The notes: generated by a model from the letters alone, not told the origin. A DNA stretch of 64,000 bases from Chryseobacterium soli (GCF_000737705.1 NZ_JPRH01000003.1:496001-560000), one strand, 5' to 3'; counted from the first letter of the stretch, positions 26,286 through 35,874 are shown. Made by a program: numbers and translations.

Positions 26286-27836
26286 TTAGTAGGTGTTTTC
26301 TTCGTCTCTTTCATGTTTCCCAAGGCTCAGGGCATCCTGTTCTAAATCCTCGGCATCTAAAAACTGGTGCTGGTCTAAATAGAACCACGCTCCCTCGTCA
26401 GCATCCGGTGCATCATCTGCGGTATTATAACCGGGTTCAATTCCTTTGAGCTGCAAGTTTCCTTCGACCATATCCGGATCGTGCTCTTCCTCTACATTAT
26501 AAATAACATTGCCGGATGAATATTCCGGCTCCATTCTCACCATACGGGTGTATTTGTTGGGCTTTTTCCGTTCGTCAGTTAGAACACTTAAGGGATATTT
26601 GAGTTTTTTACAAACCCGGCGGAGGGCTTTTTTTACCGGTCGGGTATAAAACTGTTTTTCCATATACCAGATAATTCCAACACCTGGGGGCAGGTCTTTT
26701 TCAACTTTAATCATCCACTCGAAAACGTCCTCCAGCTCACACCTTCGGGTAAAGCGCTTAATACAGAACCGCTTGAACCGGTTCTGTCCCCAAAGGGAAA
26801 CCGCCTTAAAATCTGAGGTCTGGTTGTTTTCAAAACTCGGATCAAAATACCCGATGATAATATCCATTTTGGCGAGGTGCGGAAGTTTGGCAAACCTGAA
26901 ATATTTGTTTTTAAAGATTTTCCCTTCAATATCCGTTTCGTGAAAAAATTCCTGTTTTGCCAAAACAGGACCGGCACGCTGAATTTTCCGTAAGAGTTCC
27001 TGTAAAGAATACCGTTGCCACCACGCCGGTCTTCCATTTTCAATGGCTTTAACTTTCGAATGATAAATACCTTCTCTTTTTTTAGCTCCGGGTTTGGTAT
27101 CACCGACGATATTGGCAAGGATCGAATTATGATGAATACGGTTGCCACCCATGGCAAAACGGGCCCCTTTAATACTCAGTGCAAAATACATCGCCCCTAA
27201 TATTTTCTTAACAATTTTATCTACACGCTTAGGATTATGTACAATATCGTCATCGTCTACATCATCCACCACGCCGTAATTGGGACGCTTTTCGTTTTCC
27301 CTTGCTCCCCTTGGCGACTGATCCCGTCCAAAGGCCAGAAAACGGATTCCTTCTTTCGTGGTAAAATCCCCGTCTTCCCATGATCCGAAATTATACTGCT
27401 CCCCAAAGTCGTGGGCAAATAATTTGTTGGATTGCAGCTGCGCCTGAAGATCGGATAAAAGGTTACAGGCATCATCTTCGTTTTTACCCATCAGCAGCAT
27501 TCCGGTTAATTGTTTATGGGCAATGAGCCACATCGGAATAATGATAGTAAGGTGAACGGATTTTGCGTGTTCCCTTGCCCATTCGGCGATTCCAAAGAAA
27601 TTGGGATCAGCAAGACAGGCATTCGCAAAATCAATATGAAAGTCGGCACAGTCGGCATCAGCGTAAATATCAAAATAGGTGGTAACAAAATAATTATATT
27701 CGGTTAAGGCTCTTTTAATCCGTATTTTTTGCAGCTCCTCGGTATCATTAAAAGCAACAGCGGTGCTATTCTGAACCTGAGCGCAGAACTCCAGCCATTC
27801 GTTATAATCCCTTCTGGTAATATTCGTTGCAGACAT
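26286..27836 (-). CDS. Terminase large subunit (Mu gp28-like)
   Basis: This 516-residue protein has a degenerate Walker A (WAREHAKS, about 87-94), Walker B in NYGVVDDVDDDD and a C-terminal RNase H-like nuclease with IIGYFDPSFENNQTSDF. It drives headful packaging of prophage DNA together with flanking host DNA. Its start overlaps the stop of the small subunit by one base, and the Gp36-like gene follows after 12 bases. Confidence 0.88.
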   Translation of the reverse strand: MSATNITRRDYNEWLEFCAQVQNSTAVAFNDTEELQKIRIKRALTEYNYFVTTYFDIYADADCADFHIDFANACLADPNFFGIAEWAREHAKSVHLTIIIPMWLIAHKQLTGMLLMGKNEDDACNLLSDLQAQLQSNKLFAHDFGEQYNFGSWEDGDFTTKEGIRFLAFGRDQSPRGARENEKRPNYGVVDDVDDDDIVHNPKRVDKIVKKILGAMYFALSIKGARFAMGGNRIHHNSILANIVGDTKPGAKKREGIYHSKVKAIENGRPAWWQRYSLQELLRKIQRAGPVLAKQEFFHETDIEGKIFKNKYFRFAKLPHLAKMDIIIGYFDPSFENNQTSDFKAVSLWGQNRFKRFCIKRFTRRCELEDVFEWMIKVEKDLPPGVGIIWYMEKQFYTRPVKKALRRVCKKLKYPLSVLTDERKKPNKYTRMVRMEPEYSSGNVIYNVEEEHDPDMVEGNLQLKGIEPGYNTADDAPDADEGAWFYLDQHQFLDAEDLEQDALSLGKHERDEENTY

Positions 27837-28267
27837 TATTTTTCACCGATTTTAAAGTCAACATATTTTTTCTGTAACAGGTTGACCTCCTTCGCCAGTT
27901 CTGCATCCTGAGTAAAAGCATAGGTTGTAAAATCCTTAAATACATTGATGATCTGGCTTACCGTTACTTTCTTATTCGAAAGTTTTTCAATACTGTTGGC
28001 AATCTGAATTATATCATTGGGTTTACTTTTCGGATCTTCACTCAGCGCATGTGCCTTTTTATACAGGTTCTCAATAATTTTCCGGGCAGTAACGGTTGAT
28101 GCACTTTTAAGCATCTCCCAGTCACCTTCGATTTTCCATTTTCCCAAGGTCTTTTCGGTAACATGAATAATCTCCGCGATTTCTTTCTGTGTTTTATCGG
28201 TCTCCAAAAACAAGTCCTGTGCAATGGCATATTTCTCGTCATTGGTCAGCCTTTTTCTCTCGTTCAT
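27836..28267 (-). CDS. Terminase small subunit-like HTH protein
   Basis: This 143-residue protein starts the minus-strand late arm. The N-terminal helix-turn-helix (KTQKEIAEIIHVTEKTLGKW, residues 25-44) and the helical C-terminus fit a small terminase, as in DUF1804-like proteins of Mu phages. One-base overlap with the large subunit supports the pair. Confidence 0.8.
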   Translation of the reverse strand: MNERKRLTNDEKYAIAQDLFLETDKTQKEIAEIIHVTEKTLGKWKIEGDWEMLKSASTVTARKIIENLYKKAHALSEDPKSKPNDIIQIANSIEKLSNKKVTVSQIINVFKDFTTYAFTQDAELAKEVNLLQKKYVDFKIGEK

Positions 28268-28434
28268 TCCTTATATATATGTAACAAAGTTGCTTTATAT
28301 AGGGGCTTTACGGAAGCTCGCTATTAGGGACTGCATGAAAATATACAATCACTACACGAAAATATTTAGCCGCTAACCGCTAGCTTTTTTCCGGCTGTTT
28401 TTAAGTCAATCTTTGTCCTAACAAAATCAAAGAA

Positions 28435-29598
28435 ATGTCCCATAAACCCTTTCATTATGAAGTCAAAAATCAGGTAGCAGGAGCGGCCGAGATATTACTC
28501 TATGGATTTATCGGAAGATGGGAGGAATTTGACTATCCACGATTTCAAGGCGTTTTCAGGGAATCATTGAAAGCCAATAAGGAATTGTCGATCCGTGTGC
28601 ATTGCGGCGGTGGTTCTGTCTTTGAAGGACTCGCAATTTATGATCTGATCCGCGCCTCTGACTGTGAGGTAACGGTGATTATTGAAGGAATGGCAGCATC
28701 CATGGGATTTGTTATTGCCCTTGCCGGTGATGTTATTATGATCAATGAAAATGCATTCGGAATGGCACACGCCGTGAAAGGCGGTATTTATGGAAATAAG
28801 CAGGAAATGCTCAATTATATTGACCTGATGGATAGCTGCGAAGACAGGCTCCGTAACATCTTTAAGGAAAGAACAAAAGCCGATGCCGAAACGATTGAGG
28901 GATGGCTGGTTTCGGGAAAAGATTTCTGGCTATCAGCGGAAGCCTGCCTTGAGCTGGGAATTGCAGATCAAATAGTAAAGCCTACCAAACAAAGAAAAAC
29001 GTCCGAACAGGACGCAGAAAATATTACGAATAAAACGCCGGAAGAAGCCTTTGAATGTTTCAATCTCTATCCGGAAGAACTACCGGAGGAAATTATAATA
29101 AATCAACATACTGACATGAAAAAAGAAGCGATTTTAGCCACCTTACAAGCGGCAGGATTGGCGGGGGCACTGACCGCCTCGTCTTCAGATAACGACTTTG
29201 AGAATCATTTAAAAGACATTGTAAACAAAGCCAATAAAGCTGATTCCCTCAAAAATGAATTGAAGGAATTTAAAGAAGCCCAGGCGGAAACTTTGATCTC
29301 TAATGCCTTGAAATCCGGTAAAATTTCCAACACCGAAAAAGAAGACTGGAAAAAACACGCGCTGGAAAATTTTGCCTTAGTGGCAAAATCACTGGAAAGA
29401 ATGTCCGGCAAGCCCGATCCTAATGGAAATCTTGAAAGACAAAAACCGCCGGTGGACGGCGCAAAACACGAGCTCTTAACCGGTCGTGACAGCTGGAGCT
29501 ATTCAGACTGGCAGACGAAAGATCCTAAAGGATTAGAAACGCTTCACGAAGAAGCCACCGAAGAATTTGAAAAATTGTTTAACGCAGAATTTAATTAA
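28435..29598 (+). CDS. ClpP-like head maturation protease with scaffold domain
   Basis: This 387-residue protein opens the plus-strand late arm. The N-terminal S14 (ClpP-like) domain has GGGSVFEGLAIYD (58-70), the nucleophile in EGMAASMGF (S89) and His112 in GMAHAVKGG. From about residue 225 a helical, charged region follows, with a Met-Lys-Lys start-like site (DMKKEAILATLQ), and resembles a scaffold. Mu also encodes protease and scaffold from one gene. The 168-bp gap before it holds the divergent late promoters, but I see no clear TAnnTTTG box there. Confidence 0.85.
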   Translation: MSHKPFHYEVKNQVAGAAEILLYGFIGRWEEFDYPRFQGVFRESLKANKELSIRVHCGGGSVFEGLAIYDLIRASDCEVTVIIEGMAASMGFVIALAGDVIMINENAFGMAHAVKGGIYGNKQEMLNYIDLMDSCEDRLRNIFKERTKADAETIEGWLVSGKDFWLSAEACLELGIADQIVKPTKQRKTSEQDAENITNKTPEEAFECFNLYPEELPEEIIINQHTDMKKEAILATLQAAGLAGALTASSSDNDFENHLKDIVNKANKADSLKNELKEFKEAQAETLISNALKSGKISNTEKEDWKKHALENFALVAKSLERMSGKPDPNGNLERQKPPVDGAKHELLTGRDSWSYSDWQTKDPKGLETLHEEATEEFEKLFNAEFN

Positions 29599-29603
29599 TC
29601 CCC

Positions 29604-30542
29604 ATGCCAGATTTAATAGACGGGTTATACCTTAACCAATTTGTGGCTCCGCAATTACTCAAGGAGTTCAAAAACTATAACGATAAGTTTATGTCGGCGT
29701 TGGAGCCGGCACCTAAAGGAGCTTTAACAGCGGATGGTCTTCGTCAGAATAAGCTGATCAATAACGTAGGGTTTTATGTCAATAATACCGCTCCGTTTAC
29801 CGCTAAAAAAATGACGGGTAAAAACAATATTATCCCATGGGATAAACTCGATACCGACCCTACAGAAGTAACGAATGCAGAAGTCAGGGCATTGGTTTTT
29901 GATAAAAGAGCCGAAGTCCGCGTTAAGCAGTCCCAGGCGTTCAGAATCGGTGTCCGTGATTATTGTATGAACAAGCTCGCACCGGCGCAGCACGTTTCAG
30001 GATCAATGCCCGTACTGAGAACTACAGGAGGGGTGGTCAACGGCAGAAAAAGGCTGACTTTTCAGGACATGATCAATTTCTATCATGAAATTGAAACCCT
30101 GAATTTAATTGACGACGACACCGCGGAAGTTCCCAACTCATGGAATATGATCCTGAATATGGAACACAGAGCCGATTTAATGGTGGATAAAGCCGGAACG
30201 GCCAACCACAGGGACAATCTGGAATTTGATAAAGACACCGGAGAGTTCAAAAGGTTCTATAAAATGAGAATGTGGGAAAATAACGCGGCTCCGCTGTATT
30301 CTGAGGCGGGCGATCTTAAAGCAAGGGGCGCAATCAGGGAGGACGGCGACCAATACGCCTCAACATTTTTCTATGCTCCCAATACGGTATATCATTTAGA
30401 AAATTTACTGATCCTCTACAAACCGGAATATCAGGACACCAGAAACGCCGATCCGACTTCTGAATTAAGAATACAGTCTTACGGTTTGTGTGATAAAAAA
30501 CAAGAATACGGCTTCGGAGCCCTTGTTTCCGAAAACGCCTAA
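29604..30542 (+). CDS. Major capsid protein (putative)
   Basis: This 312-residue protein follows the protease/scaffold gene by 5 bases, the standard place for the capsid. It begins MPDLIDGLYLNQFVAPQLLK and has no signal peptide or membrane segment. The central part (FDKRAEVRVKQSQAFRIGVR) and C-terminal beta-rich part fit an HK97-fold capsid. Identification rests on order, size and lack of other candidates. Confidence 0.75.
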   Translation: MPDLIDGLYLNQFVAPQLLKEFKNYNDKFMSALEPAPKGALTADGLRQNKLINNVGFYVNNTAPFTAKKMTGKNNIIPWDKLDTDPTEVTNAEVRALVFDKRAEVRVKQSQAFRIGVRDYCMNKLAPAQHVSGSMPVLRTTGGVVNGRKRLTFQDMINFYHEIETLNLIDDDTAEVPNSWNMILNMEHRADLMVDKAGTANHRDNLEFDKDTGEFKRFYKMRMWENNAAPLYSEAGDLKARGAIREDGDQYASTFFYAPNTVYHLENLLILYKPEYQDTRNADPTSELRIQSYGLCDKKQEYGFGALVSENA

Positions 30543-30964
30543 TGATAAAGCTCATGAGAAGTATACGATATATAGCCGTGCATTGTACCGCTACGCAACC
30601 GACCGCGACAGTGTCATCAATCCAGAATTACTGGAAAAACGAAAAAGGGTGGAAAATGCCCGGCTATCATTTTCTCATCAAAGCGGATGGCGAAATTGTG
30701 AATTTGTTGTCGGTTGACAAAATTTCCAATGGGGTAAAAGGGTATAATTCCATATCGGTCAATGTCTGCTATATCGGCGGTATTGATCCCAAAGGAAAGC
30801 CTAAAGATACCCGGACTCCCGCTCAAAAAGAAAGCTTACTTACCCTATTAAAACAACTGAAAAAACAATTTCCAAACGCCTTGATACAGGGACACCGGGA
30901 TTTTCCGAAAGTGGCAAAAGCCTGTCCCTCATTTGATGCAAAAACGGAATACAAATCAATATGA
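30542..30964 (+). CDS. N-acetylmuramoyl-L-alanine amidase (endolysin)
   Basis: This 140-residue amidase_2 domain is similar in layout to T7 lysozyme. Zinc ligands are H14 (IAVHCTAT), H118 (IQGHRDF) and C128 (KACPSFD). Tyr42 in GYHF and Lys126 match catalytic positions. It cleaves peptidoglycan to release virions. The gene overlaps the capsid gene by one base, an unusual site far from the holin-like genes at 41404-42200. It has no signal peptide, so a holin is probably needed. Confidence 0.9.
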   Translation: MIKLMRSIRYIAVHCTATQPTATVSSIQNYWKNEKGWKMPGYHFLIKADGEIVNLLSVDKISNGVKGYNSISVNVCYIGGIDPKGKPKDTRTPAQKESLLTLLKQLKKQFPNALIQGHRDFPKVAKACPSFDAKTEYKSI

Positions 30965-30972
30965 ATTAAACC

Positions 30973-31521
30973 ATGGCCAATAAAAAGAAATTTCAGGAGA
31001 AAGCCAATGCGCTTTTTGAAAAGTATCCTCAGGAAAATAAAATTTTCATTTCGGAAAACGGGCAATGTTTTTTTGATGAAAAAGCCTCAAAAGATTATCA
31101 CGGTTTAAAAGAGTTTGACAGCGAACCGGAAGTCTTTTTTCGTGAAGGGTTTGAGGACGAGGATGATTCGGATCTACAGGAGACTTTGCACCAGTCTGAG
31201 CTGGCAAGAATGGCTTTAACGGGTATTGTGGAAGAAATTGCCATCGTCTGTGATCTTGACCAGGACTACGAACCGGCAAATACCGAAACGGATGAAACGC
31301 TTACTTCAGTCATTATTCTTCGCGAGAAATACGTCATAACCCAGAAGCAACTCACTGAAGCCAACGCCAAACTGGAGGAACTCTCAGGACTGGCTGCGGA
31401 AAACGAAAATTTACAACAACAGCTGGAAGCTGCCAATAAACAAATTGAGGCTTTTGGCACCACCAATAACACTATTAAAACAAGGAAAAATGCGTCCCAG
31501 ACTCATAGTACAGAAACTTAA
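30973..31521 (+). CDS. Hypothetical phage protein with coiled coil
   Basis: This 182-residue acidic protein begins MANKKKFQEKANALFEKYP. The stretch from about 120 to 165 forms a coiled coil (EKYVITQKQLTEANAKLEEL). It lies between amidase and sheath, and its 3' end overlaps the sheath start by 32 bases. The role may be in head or neck assembly. No family is recognised. Confidence 0.6.
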   Translation: MANKKKFQEKANALFEKYPQENKIFISENGQCFFDEKASKDYHGLKEFDSEPEVFFREGFEDEDDSDLQETLHQSELARMALTGIVEEIAIVCDLDQDYEPANTETDETLTSVIILREKYVITQKQLTEANAKLEELSGLAAENENLQQQLEAANKQIEAFGTTNNTIKTRKNASQTHSTET

Positions 31522-32746
31522 CGGAGGATTAGGAAGAAGAAATCCTTCAGCGGATATGGTGACCGGCAGCGTGATGAACGCCATTGCCACTTCCAAAATG
31601 GTCCTGGGAACTATCTACACACTTAAAAATATTCAGGAAGTAGAAGCACTTGGTATTACTCCGGAATATGATGAGATTAATAAGGTACTCGTGTACGAAA
31701 GACTGAGAAGGTTTTTTGTTCATAACCCCTCAATTACCGTGTATTTTATGCCCGTCGCTCAAGGCGTTACCCTTACCCAGATGGTGGATAAAGATAATAA
31801 CTATCTCGCTAAATTATTAAGGGATAAAGCCGGAGAAATTGTTCAGGCTTGTGTTTCATTAAACCCTGCTGAAGACTATACACCCACCATAGAAACAGGA
31901 CTCGACAAAGACAGTATTGATGCCATTTATAAGGCGCAGGCGTTGTCGGACTCTGAATGGGCGAAAGACCGCTACTGCGAAATGTATATCGAAGGCAGAA
32001 GCTTTTCAGGAACATCGACTGCGGCTCTAAATTTAAGAATGCTTACGAATGAATGCCCGGATATATCTATTGTCATCGGTGCCGATTATCAAATTTCCAA
32101 TCGTGATGCTCTATACAAAGGATATGCAGCTGTTGAAGATTATACGGCTATGGTTTCTAAGGCAGACGTTTCGCAAAATGCAGGGGAACAAATTAATGAT
32201 TTTAACCTGACGAATGCCAGTGAGAAAACCTTTATTGTTCCCGGACTAAGTTCCGGTAACAAGCTGAGCGACTATTCGGATACGGATTTGGATAATCTGG
32301 ACGAAAGAGGCTATATATTTTTTGCCCCAATTGTCAATCTGGGAGGAATTTCTTCGACCGCAGGAATCTTTATCAACGATACGCATACCTGTGACAAAAT
32401 TACTTCCGATTATGCGTATGGGGAAAATAACCGAAGCATTAAAAAAGCGATCAAGCTGGCCAAGGCGGCATTAGCCCCAAAAGTGAAAGGGCGTTTGTAC
32501 GTCGATGAAAGCACCGGATTTATGGCACCTGAAACCGTAAAAGATTTAGAAACCATCACCAAAGTTTCACTCGATCCGATGGTGGCAAACGGTGACATCA
32601 GCGGCGGCGTGGATGCCTATATCAATCCTGAACAGAATGTACTGGCAACGAGTGAATTTGAAGTGCTTTTAACGTTTATTCCGGTGGCTATCGGCAGAAG
32701 GATCACCTTAAAAGTAGGATTCAGAAACCCTTTAAAAACGAATTGA
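31490..32746 (+). CDS. Contractile tail sheath (DUF2586-like)
   Basis: The start at 31490 (MRPRLIVQKLNGGLGRR) is preferred over 31445 because it is preceded by AAGGAA. The product is 418 residues and resembles DUF2586 sheath-like proteins. The closing IPVAIGRRITLKVGFRNP is a typical sheath C-terminal strand. It shows the phage is a myovirus with a contractile tail. The tube gene follows 2 bases later. Confidence 0.82.
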   Translation: MRPRLIVQKLNGGLGRRNPSADMVTGSVMNAIATSKMVLGTIYTLKNIQEVEALGITPEYDEINKVLVYERLRRFFVHNPSITVYFMPVAQGVTLTQMVDKDNNYLAKLLRDKAGEIVQACVSLNPAEDYTPTIETGLDKDSIDAIYKAQALSDSEWAKDRYCEMYIEGRSFSGTSTAALNLRMLTNECPDISIVIGADYQISNRDALYKGYAAVEDYTAMVSKADVSQNAGEQINDFNLTNASEKTFIVPGLSSGNKLSDYSDTDLDNLDERGYIFFAPIVNLGGISSTAGIFINDTHTCDKITSDYAYGENNRSIKKAIKLAKAALAPKVKGRLYVDESTGFMAPETVKDLETITKVSLDPMVANGDISGGVDAYINPEQNVLATSEFEVLLTFIPVAIGRRITLKVGFRNPLKTN

Positions 32747-32748
32747 AC

Positions 32749-33183
32749 ATGACGACACAGACGAGAATAAACGGAAAATACAGGAATTATGGAAATGTCA
32801 GGATTACCGCTTTCGGTGCCACTTTTTCAGGGGTTGGAAAAATTGAATACAAAAGAACCGACGCTATCGAACCCGTAAAGGTTGTGGGGACAACCAAGCC
32901 GATCGGATATACACAGGGCGACGAAACCTACGAAGGGAGCATTTCTTTAATCAGCGAAACGGTGGACGCTTTACAGGCAAAACTTCCAAAAGGAAAAACA
33001 CTTCAGGATATTCCGCCATTTCCGATTACGGTTTCATATGTGGATGATGCGGGACTGCAAGTCTGCCACGTTCTTTACGGCTGTAAATTCAAAGAAAACG
33101 GAAGGTCCGCAGAAGCCGGAAACAACGGTGCCATCTTCGTGGAAAGTCCTTTATATATTCATGATATAGACTTCGCCGCATAA
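32749..33183 (+). CDS. Tail tube protein (putative)
   Basis: The ATG at 32749 is chosen; a TTG lies two codons earlier inside the sheath stop. The 144-residue, beta-rich protein (GNVRITAFGATFSGVGKIEY, GYTQGDETYEGSISL) follows the sheath gene, the usual order. Its stop overlaps the next start by one base. Confidence 0.75.
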   Translation: MTTQTRINGKYRNYGNVRITAFGATFSGVGKIEYKRTDAIEPVKVVGTTKPIGYTQGDETYEGSISLISETVDALQAKLPKGKTLQDIPPFPITVSYVDDAGLQVCHVLYGCKFKENGRSAEAGNNGAIFVESPLYIHDIDFAA

Positions 33184-33620
33184 TGGATCGCCAGGCACTC
33201 AGGGACCAATGCAAAGAAATGGGCATTCCCTTTACATCTAAAGATAACAACGCACAATTAACAGAGAAAATACGAAAAATGAAAATGTCAATCGAAACAA
33301 AAGAAGGCCATATTACACCGGAACAAATAACAGAATGGAAAAAGAAACTGAAAGTTGATAAGCTCCATAAGCTTACCGTAAAAGACAAGGACGGTAATGC
33401 GCTGGTGGGATATTTAAAACCGCCGGGCCGGGAAATTAAAGCCACTGCGCTTTCCATGTATTCCCAAAATAAGATTTTAGAATGCGGTGAGTTTATCCGG
33501 GATAACTGCTGGCTCGGTGGAGATGAAAGGTTAAAAATGGATGGTGACATTGCCGATACGGCAGCCATTCAGGCATCCGGAATTATTAAGTTCCTGGAAG
33601 CGGAACTGGGGGAAGTCTAG
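33183..33620 (+). CDS. Tail assembly chaperone, short (0-frame) product
   Basis: This 145-residue protein follows the tube gene. The first 40 residues look SAP-like (RDQCKEMGIPFTSKDNNAQL). The rest is an alpha/beta domain with KDGNALVGYLKPPGREIKAT. In phages this slot encodes the tail chaperone, usually made as short and frameshifted forms. Here the frame ends at TAG 33618, but the -1 frame continues for 68 codons, so a longer 211-residue product is predicted. Confidence 0.75.
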   Translation: MDRQALRDQCKEMGIPFTSKDNNAQLTEKIRKMKMSIETKEGHITPEQITEWKKKLKVDKLHKLTVKDKDGNALVGYLKPPGREIKATALSMYSQNKILECGEFIRDNCWLGGDERLKMDGDIADTAAIQASGIIKFLEAELGEV

Positions 33621-33817
33621 GGCTTCCTATTATTCAGGAAGCCGGATTTGATTTTATCCGTAAGGTTAACGCTCTGCTCAGTTACCATTTTAATATTCCA
33701 TTTCCTGAAGAACTGGACGATCATACGTTCTGGAATAAATGGCAGCAGCTAAAATGGGCATTGTGGTTTGAAAGTAAAAGGTATAACGCAAAAGAAGGAG
33801 AAAGTGTCGAGATATAA
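33611..33817 (+). CDS. Tail assembly chaperone, -1 frameshift extension
   Basis: The -1 frame is open from 33590 to the stop at 33815-33817 and has no start codon of its own. The overlap with the upstream gene is only about 30 bases and contains CTGGGGGAA, where a glycine tRNA on GGG can slip back one base. The extension is rich in aromatic residues (FWNKWQQLKWALWFESKRY), as in the T-part of lambda G/GT-type chaperones. It ends 14 bases into the next gene. Confidence 0.7.
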   Translation, partial: GSLGLPIIQEAGFDFIRKVNALLSYHFNIPFPEELDDHTFWNKWQQLKWALWFESKRYNAKEGESVEI

Positions 33818-34400
33818 TATTAATGTTAAAGAATTGATCAGGCAGCATTTCCCGTTCAAACTAGGGTTTGCGACACAGGCCGTTGCCGACAAACTTTTTA
33901 ATGGGTTTGACGACTTGCAGGTGCTTCCGACCTATAATGAGCTGACTAAAGTTTCTGTAATGGGAACACCGGTATGGGATTTTATAGACCTGAGACCTTC
34001 TTATATTGAAGGAACGGGGGAACAGTTCGGGGGATATTCTTTTCCATTGGAAACAACCATCGAACCGATACGGCCTAAAAAAATCGTGGAAACCGATATT
34101 TTCGGTCGTGACGGAAATGTTGAGGAGTTGATCGCGCTGGACGACTGGCAGCTTACGATAAGGGGGCTTATCATTAATTATGAAAGTACCGATTACCCGG
34201 AGCAGAAAGTTAAAGAGCTTCAAAGGATATGTGAATTAAAAACTTCACTACTGGAATGTGAAGGAGCGCTGTTAACGATGCTGGGCATTCATTATATGAG
34301 CATTCATAAACTCACCTTAACACCCTCGATCGGCTATTCCCATATTCAGGCTTTTGAGATTGAAGCAAAAAGTAAAATCCCCTTTATAATTACACCCTAA
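33804..34400 (+). CDS. Baseplate-associated protein (DUF6046-like)
   Basis: The frame opens at TTG 33768, but GTG at 33804 follows AAGGAGAAA and gives MSRYNINVKELIRQHFPF, 198 residues. The order (after the chaperone, before the gpD-like hub) and motifs such as ALDDWQLTIRGLIINYES and LECEGALLTMLGIHYMSIHK fit the DUF6046 phage protein of Bacteroidota. In other phages this place holds the LysM-type tail/baseplate connector. The exact role is unproven. Confidence 0.65.
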   Translation: MSRYNINVKELIRQHFPFKLGFATQAVADKLFNGFDDLQVLPTYNELTKVSVMGTPVWDFIDLRPSYIEGTGEQFGGYSFPLETTIEPIRPKKIVETDIFGRDGNVEELIALDDWQLTIRGLIINYESTDYPEQKVKELQRICELKTSLLECEGALLTMLGIHYMSIHKLTLTPSIGYSHIQAFEIEAKSKIPFIITP

Positions 34401-35395
34401 TGGTACCCTGTATTGAAATTCTCATCGGAAAATTAAAGTTTACGGCGGCAACAGAAATTACGATTAAAAAAGGCTGGAAAAACTTTACGGATACGGCAAC
34501 GATTAAACTCCCCAAGGCCATCTATTATGATGATAACGGAAATTTAAAACCGGTTGAACATATCGGAAATTTTATAAAAGTGGGTCATAAAGTCGAAATT
34601 AAGCTGGGCTATAACCGCCAGTTATTTACTGAGTTTATCGGCTATGTGGCAAGGTCTCCACGGATTAACATTCCCTATGAGCTCATCTGTGAGGATGAAA
34701 TGTGGCAGCTTAAACGAAAAGAAGTGAGTGTTTCTATTAAAAATGCCGCGGTCAGACAGATTATTGAGGCAGTCGCTCCGGGGTATGACCTTGATTGTAT
34801 CGACGAACTCTACGGCGACTTTTCCATGAAGCAGACCACGGCAGTAAAAGCATTTAATGAACTTCAGGAGAAAGCCGGGATCTATACTTTTTTCAGAGAC
34901 GACCGTCTGGTTTGTGGTAAAATCTACTCCGATGAAAAAGTCTCCAAAAAACAACCGGTTTTTGAATACTGCGAAAATATTATTGATCATAACCTGCAAT
35001 ATATTTTTCCTGAAGAGGCGAAAGTAAAGATTTACGCAAAAAGCATTAACAAAAATGGTGAGGTCATTAATTATGAAACAGGTGAAGAAGGTGGCGACAT
35101 TGAACATTGGACAGATAGAGACGGATTGAATAAGGATGAGCTTAAGAAGCGAACAGATAATAGGCTTAAAAATCTGAAAACAAGAGGTGGTTACAAAGGT
35201 ACCATTACTTCATTTGGCTGGCCTCGTGTAGAGCATGGACAAGTGGCTCAGGTCATTGATAAAAAATATGACGAAAGAAATACTAAAAATTTCGTGGATG
35301 AAGTAGAAATCAATGTCACCGCAAATGGCGGCTTCAGAAGAACTTTAGATATAGGAAAAACATACAGGGATGGAGAGCTTAAAACTATTACTTAA
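34400..35395 (+). CDS. Baseplate hub (late control D / VgrG-like)
   Basis: This 331-residue protein has the hub layout of phage gpD/gp27. It has an N-terminal barrel with EITIKKGWKNFTDTATIKLP, then EFIGYVARSPRINIPYELIC and DEMWQLKRKEVSVSIKN, and a C-terminal domain with GGYKGTITSFGWPRVEHGQ. It forms the centre of the baseplate and holds the spike. It overlaps the preceding gene by one base and the next by 26. Confidence 0.8.
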   Translation: MVPCIEILIGKLKFTAATEITIKKGWKNFTDTATIKLPKAIYYDDNGNLKPVEHIGNFIKVGHKVEIKLGYNRQLFTEFIGYVARSPRINIPYELICEDEMWQLKRKEVSVSIKNAAVRQIIEAVAPGYDLDCIDELYGDFSMKQTTAVKAFNELQEKAGIYTFFRDDRLVCGKIYSDEKVSKKQPVFEYCENIIDHNLQYIFPEEAKVKIYAKSINKNGEVINYETGEEGGDIEHWTDRDGLNKDELKKRTDNRLKNLKTRGGYKGTITSFGWPRVEHGQVAQVIDKKYDERNTKNFVDEVEINVTANGGFRRTLDIGKTYRDGELKTIT

Positions 35396-35870
35396 TCGAT
35401 TTCCAGTGGTTATTGATACCGCAAAAGTAATCAAAATTGAAAACGATTACTGCCAGGTTGCCGCCATTGATGATAAAAAAGAATTTTTTGATTGTTCCAT
35501 TAATGCAGTTGTTGAGAATAAAACAGATAAACTCATAATTGTTCCTAAAGTAGGAAGCTTAGTAACAATAGGAATTTATAAAAAAAATAATAAGGCGGTG
35601 ATTCTTTCCGTCAGTGAGGTCGAAAAAATTGAGTTCAGGAATGATAAATCAGATTTCACTTTCGATAGTAGCGGCTTCCAGTTTAACCGAGACGGCGAAA
35701 ATTTAAAAGAAGTTCTCAATCAGTTTCAGGAAGGATTCGGAAAGCTGTGTGACGAGGTGGCAAAAGTAGTGGTATCCATTGGGGTAACGCCTGACGTTCC
35801 CGCAATCATGCAGATCAAAAATGACATTGTTAATGCCAATAAACAGGCATTAAACAAAATATTAACCTAA
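35370..35870 (+). CDS. Baseplate spike / gpV-like OB-fold protein
   Basis: This 166-residue protein follows the hub gene with a 26-base overlap. An OB-fold-like N-terminus (RFPVVIDTAKVIKIENDYCQ, then VPKVGSLVTIGIYKKNNKAV) is followed by a short beta segment (SDFTFDSSGFQFN) that may form the spike. The position matches the puncturing device of contractile tails. Confidence 0.65.
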   Translation: MESLKLLLNRFPVVIDTAKVIKIENDYCQVAAIDDKKEFFDCSINAVVENKTDKLIIVPKVGSLVTIGIYKKNNKAVILSVSEVEKIEFRNDKSDFTFDSSGFQFNRDGENLKEVLNQFQEGFGKLCDEVAKVVVSIGVTPDVPAIMQIKNDIVNANKQALNKILT

Positions 35871-35874
35871 AAAT

